Assembly (NCBI GenBank): GCA_032353305.1
Contig: JAUCNG010416243.1
Coordinates: forward strand, 1 to 10,194
DNA: 10,194 nucleotides
Direction: 5' to 3'
DNA from: Cephalothrix spiralis
Lineage: Eukaryota; Nemertea; Palaeonemertea; Archinemertea; Cephalotrichidae
The notes below the pieces were generated by a model. That model was not told the origin of the DNA. It saw only the letters and a list, made by a program, of their open reading frames with translations, and ran no database searches. Position 1 is the first letter of the stretch. Every line of letters starts with the position of its first letter. Position numbers and translations under genes: made by a program. Shown here in pieces: positions 9,681 through 10,194 of this stretch.

Positions 9681-9912
9681 TCTTAAGCAAGTTCCTCAGC
9701 GTATAGCTTGCTGGGTGGCTTGGTCAGGTTAAATACGTGGAGTGGGACTCTTCGGGGTAAAAATCCCACTACTAATCGGTATATAAAAAATAGAGGGCGG
9801 GGTAGGTCTACAGGCCTAAGGGTAAATGTTCAGCAAGCGGACCATTAATAAGTGTCTATTTGAGCCAGTCATCTGACGCCCTATATGACCTATATAGAAG
9901 AAGAAGAAGGAT
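9681..9912 (+). mobile_element. Possible tRNA-derived SINE
   Basis: TAGCTTGCTGGG at 9704-9715 fits the pol III box A pattern TRGCNNAGYNGG with one mismatch. GGGTAAAAATCCC at 9755-9767 resembles box B (GGTTCGANTCC) in its GGT and ATCC parts. The spacing of 39 bases between them is within the range seen in tRNA-type SINEs. GTGGGA (9742-9747) and TCCCAC (9764-9769) form a perfect stem around the box B-like part. A non-tRNA body follows, ending in a short GAA tail (about 9897-9909). I do not recognise the family and saw no clear target-site duplication, so this is tentative. Confidence 0.35.
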
Positions 9913-10102
9913 GGGAAAAAATCTTAACCTCACTGCACTGATCAGCATTTGCCATGAACGTTCATGAAAAAACTTAATGGGTTCGGGGATCACAACCGAT
10001 GGGGATTCTTATTTGTACAATTTTTCCCTCGCCAATTCTTCCGTCCCTTTTTAACGTAAACATGAGAGTCAAGTTTTGTTAATGTTACGGAATTTGGATT
10101 AA
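9913..10102. other. Intronic sequence, no gene seen
   Basis: AT-rich unique-looking sequence without a plausible exon. It contains a perfect 14-bp palindrome CATGAACGTTCATG at 9953-9966, which I cannot link to a function. Confidence 0.5.
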
Positions 10103-10170
10103 CATATACTCAGGAATATATATTCCTGGTATACTTCACATATACTTAGGAATATATATTCCTGGTATAC
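10103..10170. repeat. Two 32-bp direct repeats, each built around a perfect AT-rich palindrome
   Basis: The 32-base unit at 10103-10134 recurs at 10139-10170 with one difference (period 36). Each copy contains the perfect palindrome AGGAATATATATTCCT; the first copy extends it to 18 bp (10111-10128), and the second lies at 10148-10163. The outer GTATAC / ATATAC parts also nearly pair, so each unit could form a hairpin of about 15 bp stem. It probably belongs to a dispersed or satellite repeat. Confidence 0.85.
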
Positions 10171-10194
10171 AATTACATGTAAAAGTCTTTTTAC

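Noticed and set aside
9953-9966. 14-bp perfect palindrome CATGAACGTTCATG
   Set aside because: Single occurrence in an intron, matching no site I can name; noted but not called as regulatory.

Overview
The window looks like nuclear DNA from an invertebrate animal. It is AT-rich, has GT-AG splice signals and simple and tandem repeats, and holds one very large exon of a sacsin-type gene. A lophotrochozoan, perhaps a mollusc, would fit the repeat-rich landscape, but that placement is inference. No prokaryotic operon, phage gene, CRISPR array or rRNA is visible.

Layout: positions 1-160 are non-coding with short microsatellites. Positions 161-893 form a foldback-like inverted repeat. Its two arms are built from a roughly 15-16 bp degenerate unit, and they flank an AT-rich core with no coding capacity. 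The right end of this structure and its flank are duplicated in tandem (about 859-1085). Positions 1086-1840 look like intron and end in a good polypyrimidine tract and 3' splice site (TTTCTTACAG, 1831-1840).

Positions 1841-9425 read as one giant exon of a sacsin-like gene, entered from an upstream exon outside the window and left through a consensus GTAAGT donor at 9426. It encodes, in order, the tail of one sacsin repeat, a complete sacsin repeat that begins with an HSP90-like (GHKL) ATPase domain, the C-terminal region, a DnaJ-like segment that lacks HPD, and the start of a HEPN domain. The reading frame is broken once, between about 8667 and 8678. The long frame stops at 8677-8679, while the homologous protein continues without a gap in another frame, so the locus carries a one-base-type frameshift (real or an assembly error) or, less likely, a 41-nt intron. 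An 11-codon GAT run (poly-Asp) lies 45 bp downstream of the stop.

Positions 9426-10194 are the next intron. They hold a 52-bp tandem repeat rich in ACGTGA, a possible tRNA-derived SINE with box A- and box B-like segments and a short GAA tail, and two 36-bp-spaced copies of a perfect AT-rich palindrome. The remaining HEPN exon is beyond the window.

There is no multi-gene system here. The points most worth a second look are the frame break, the apparently inactive J domain, and the foldback repeat with its duplicated end.
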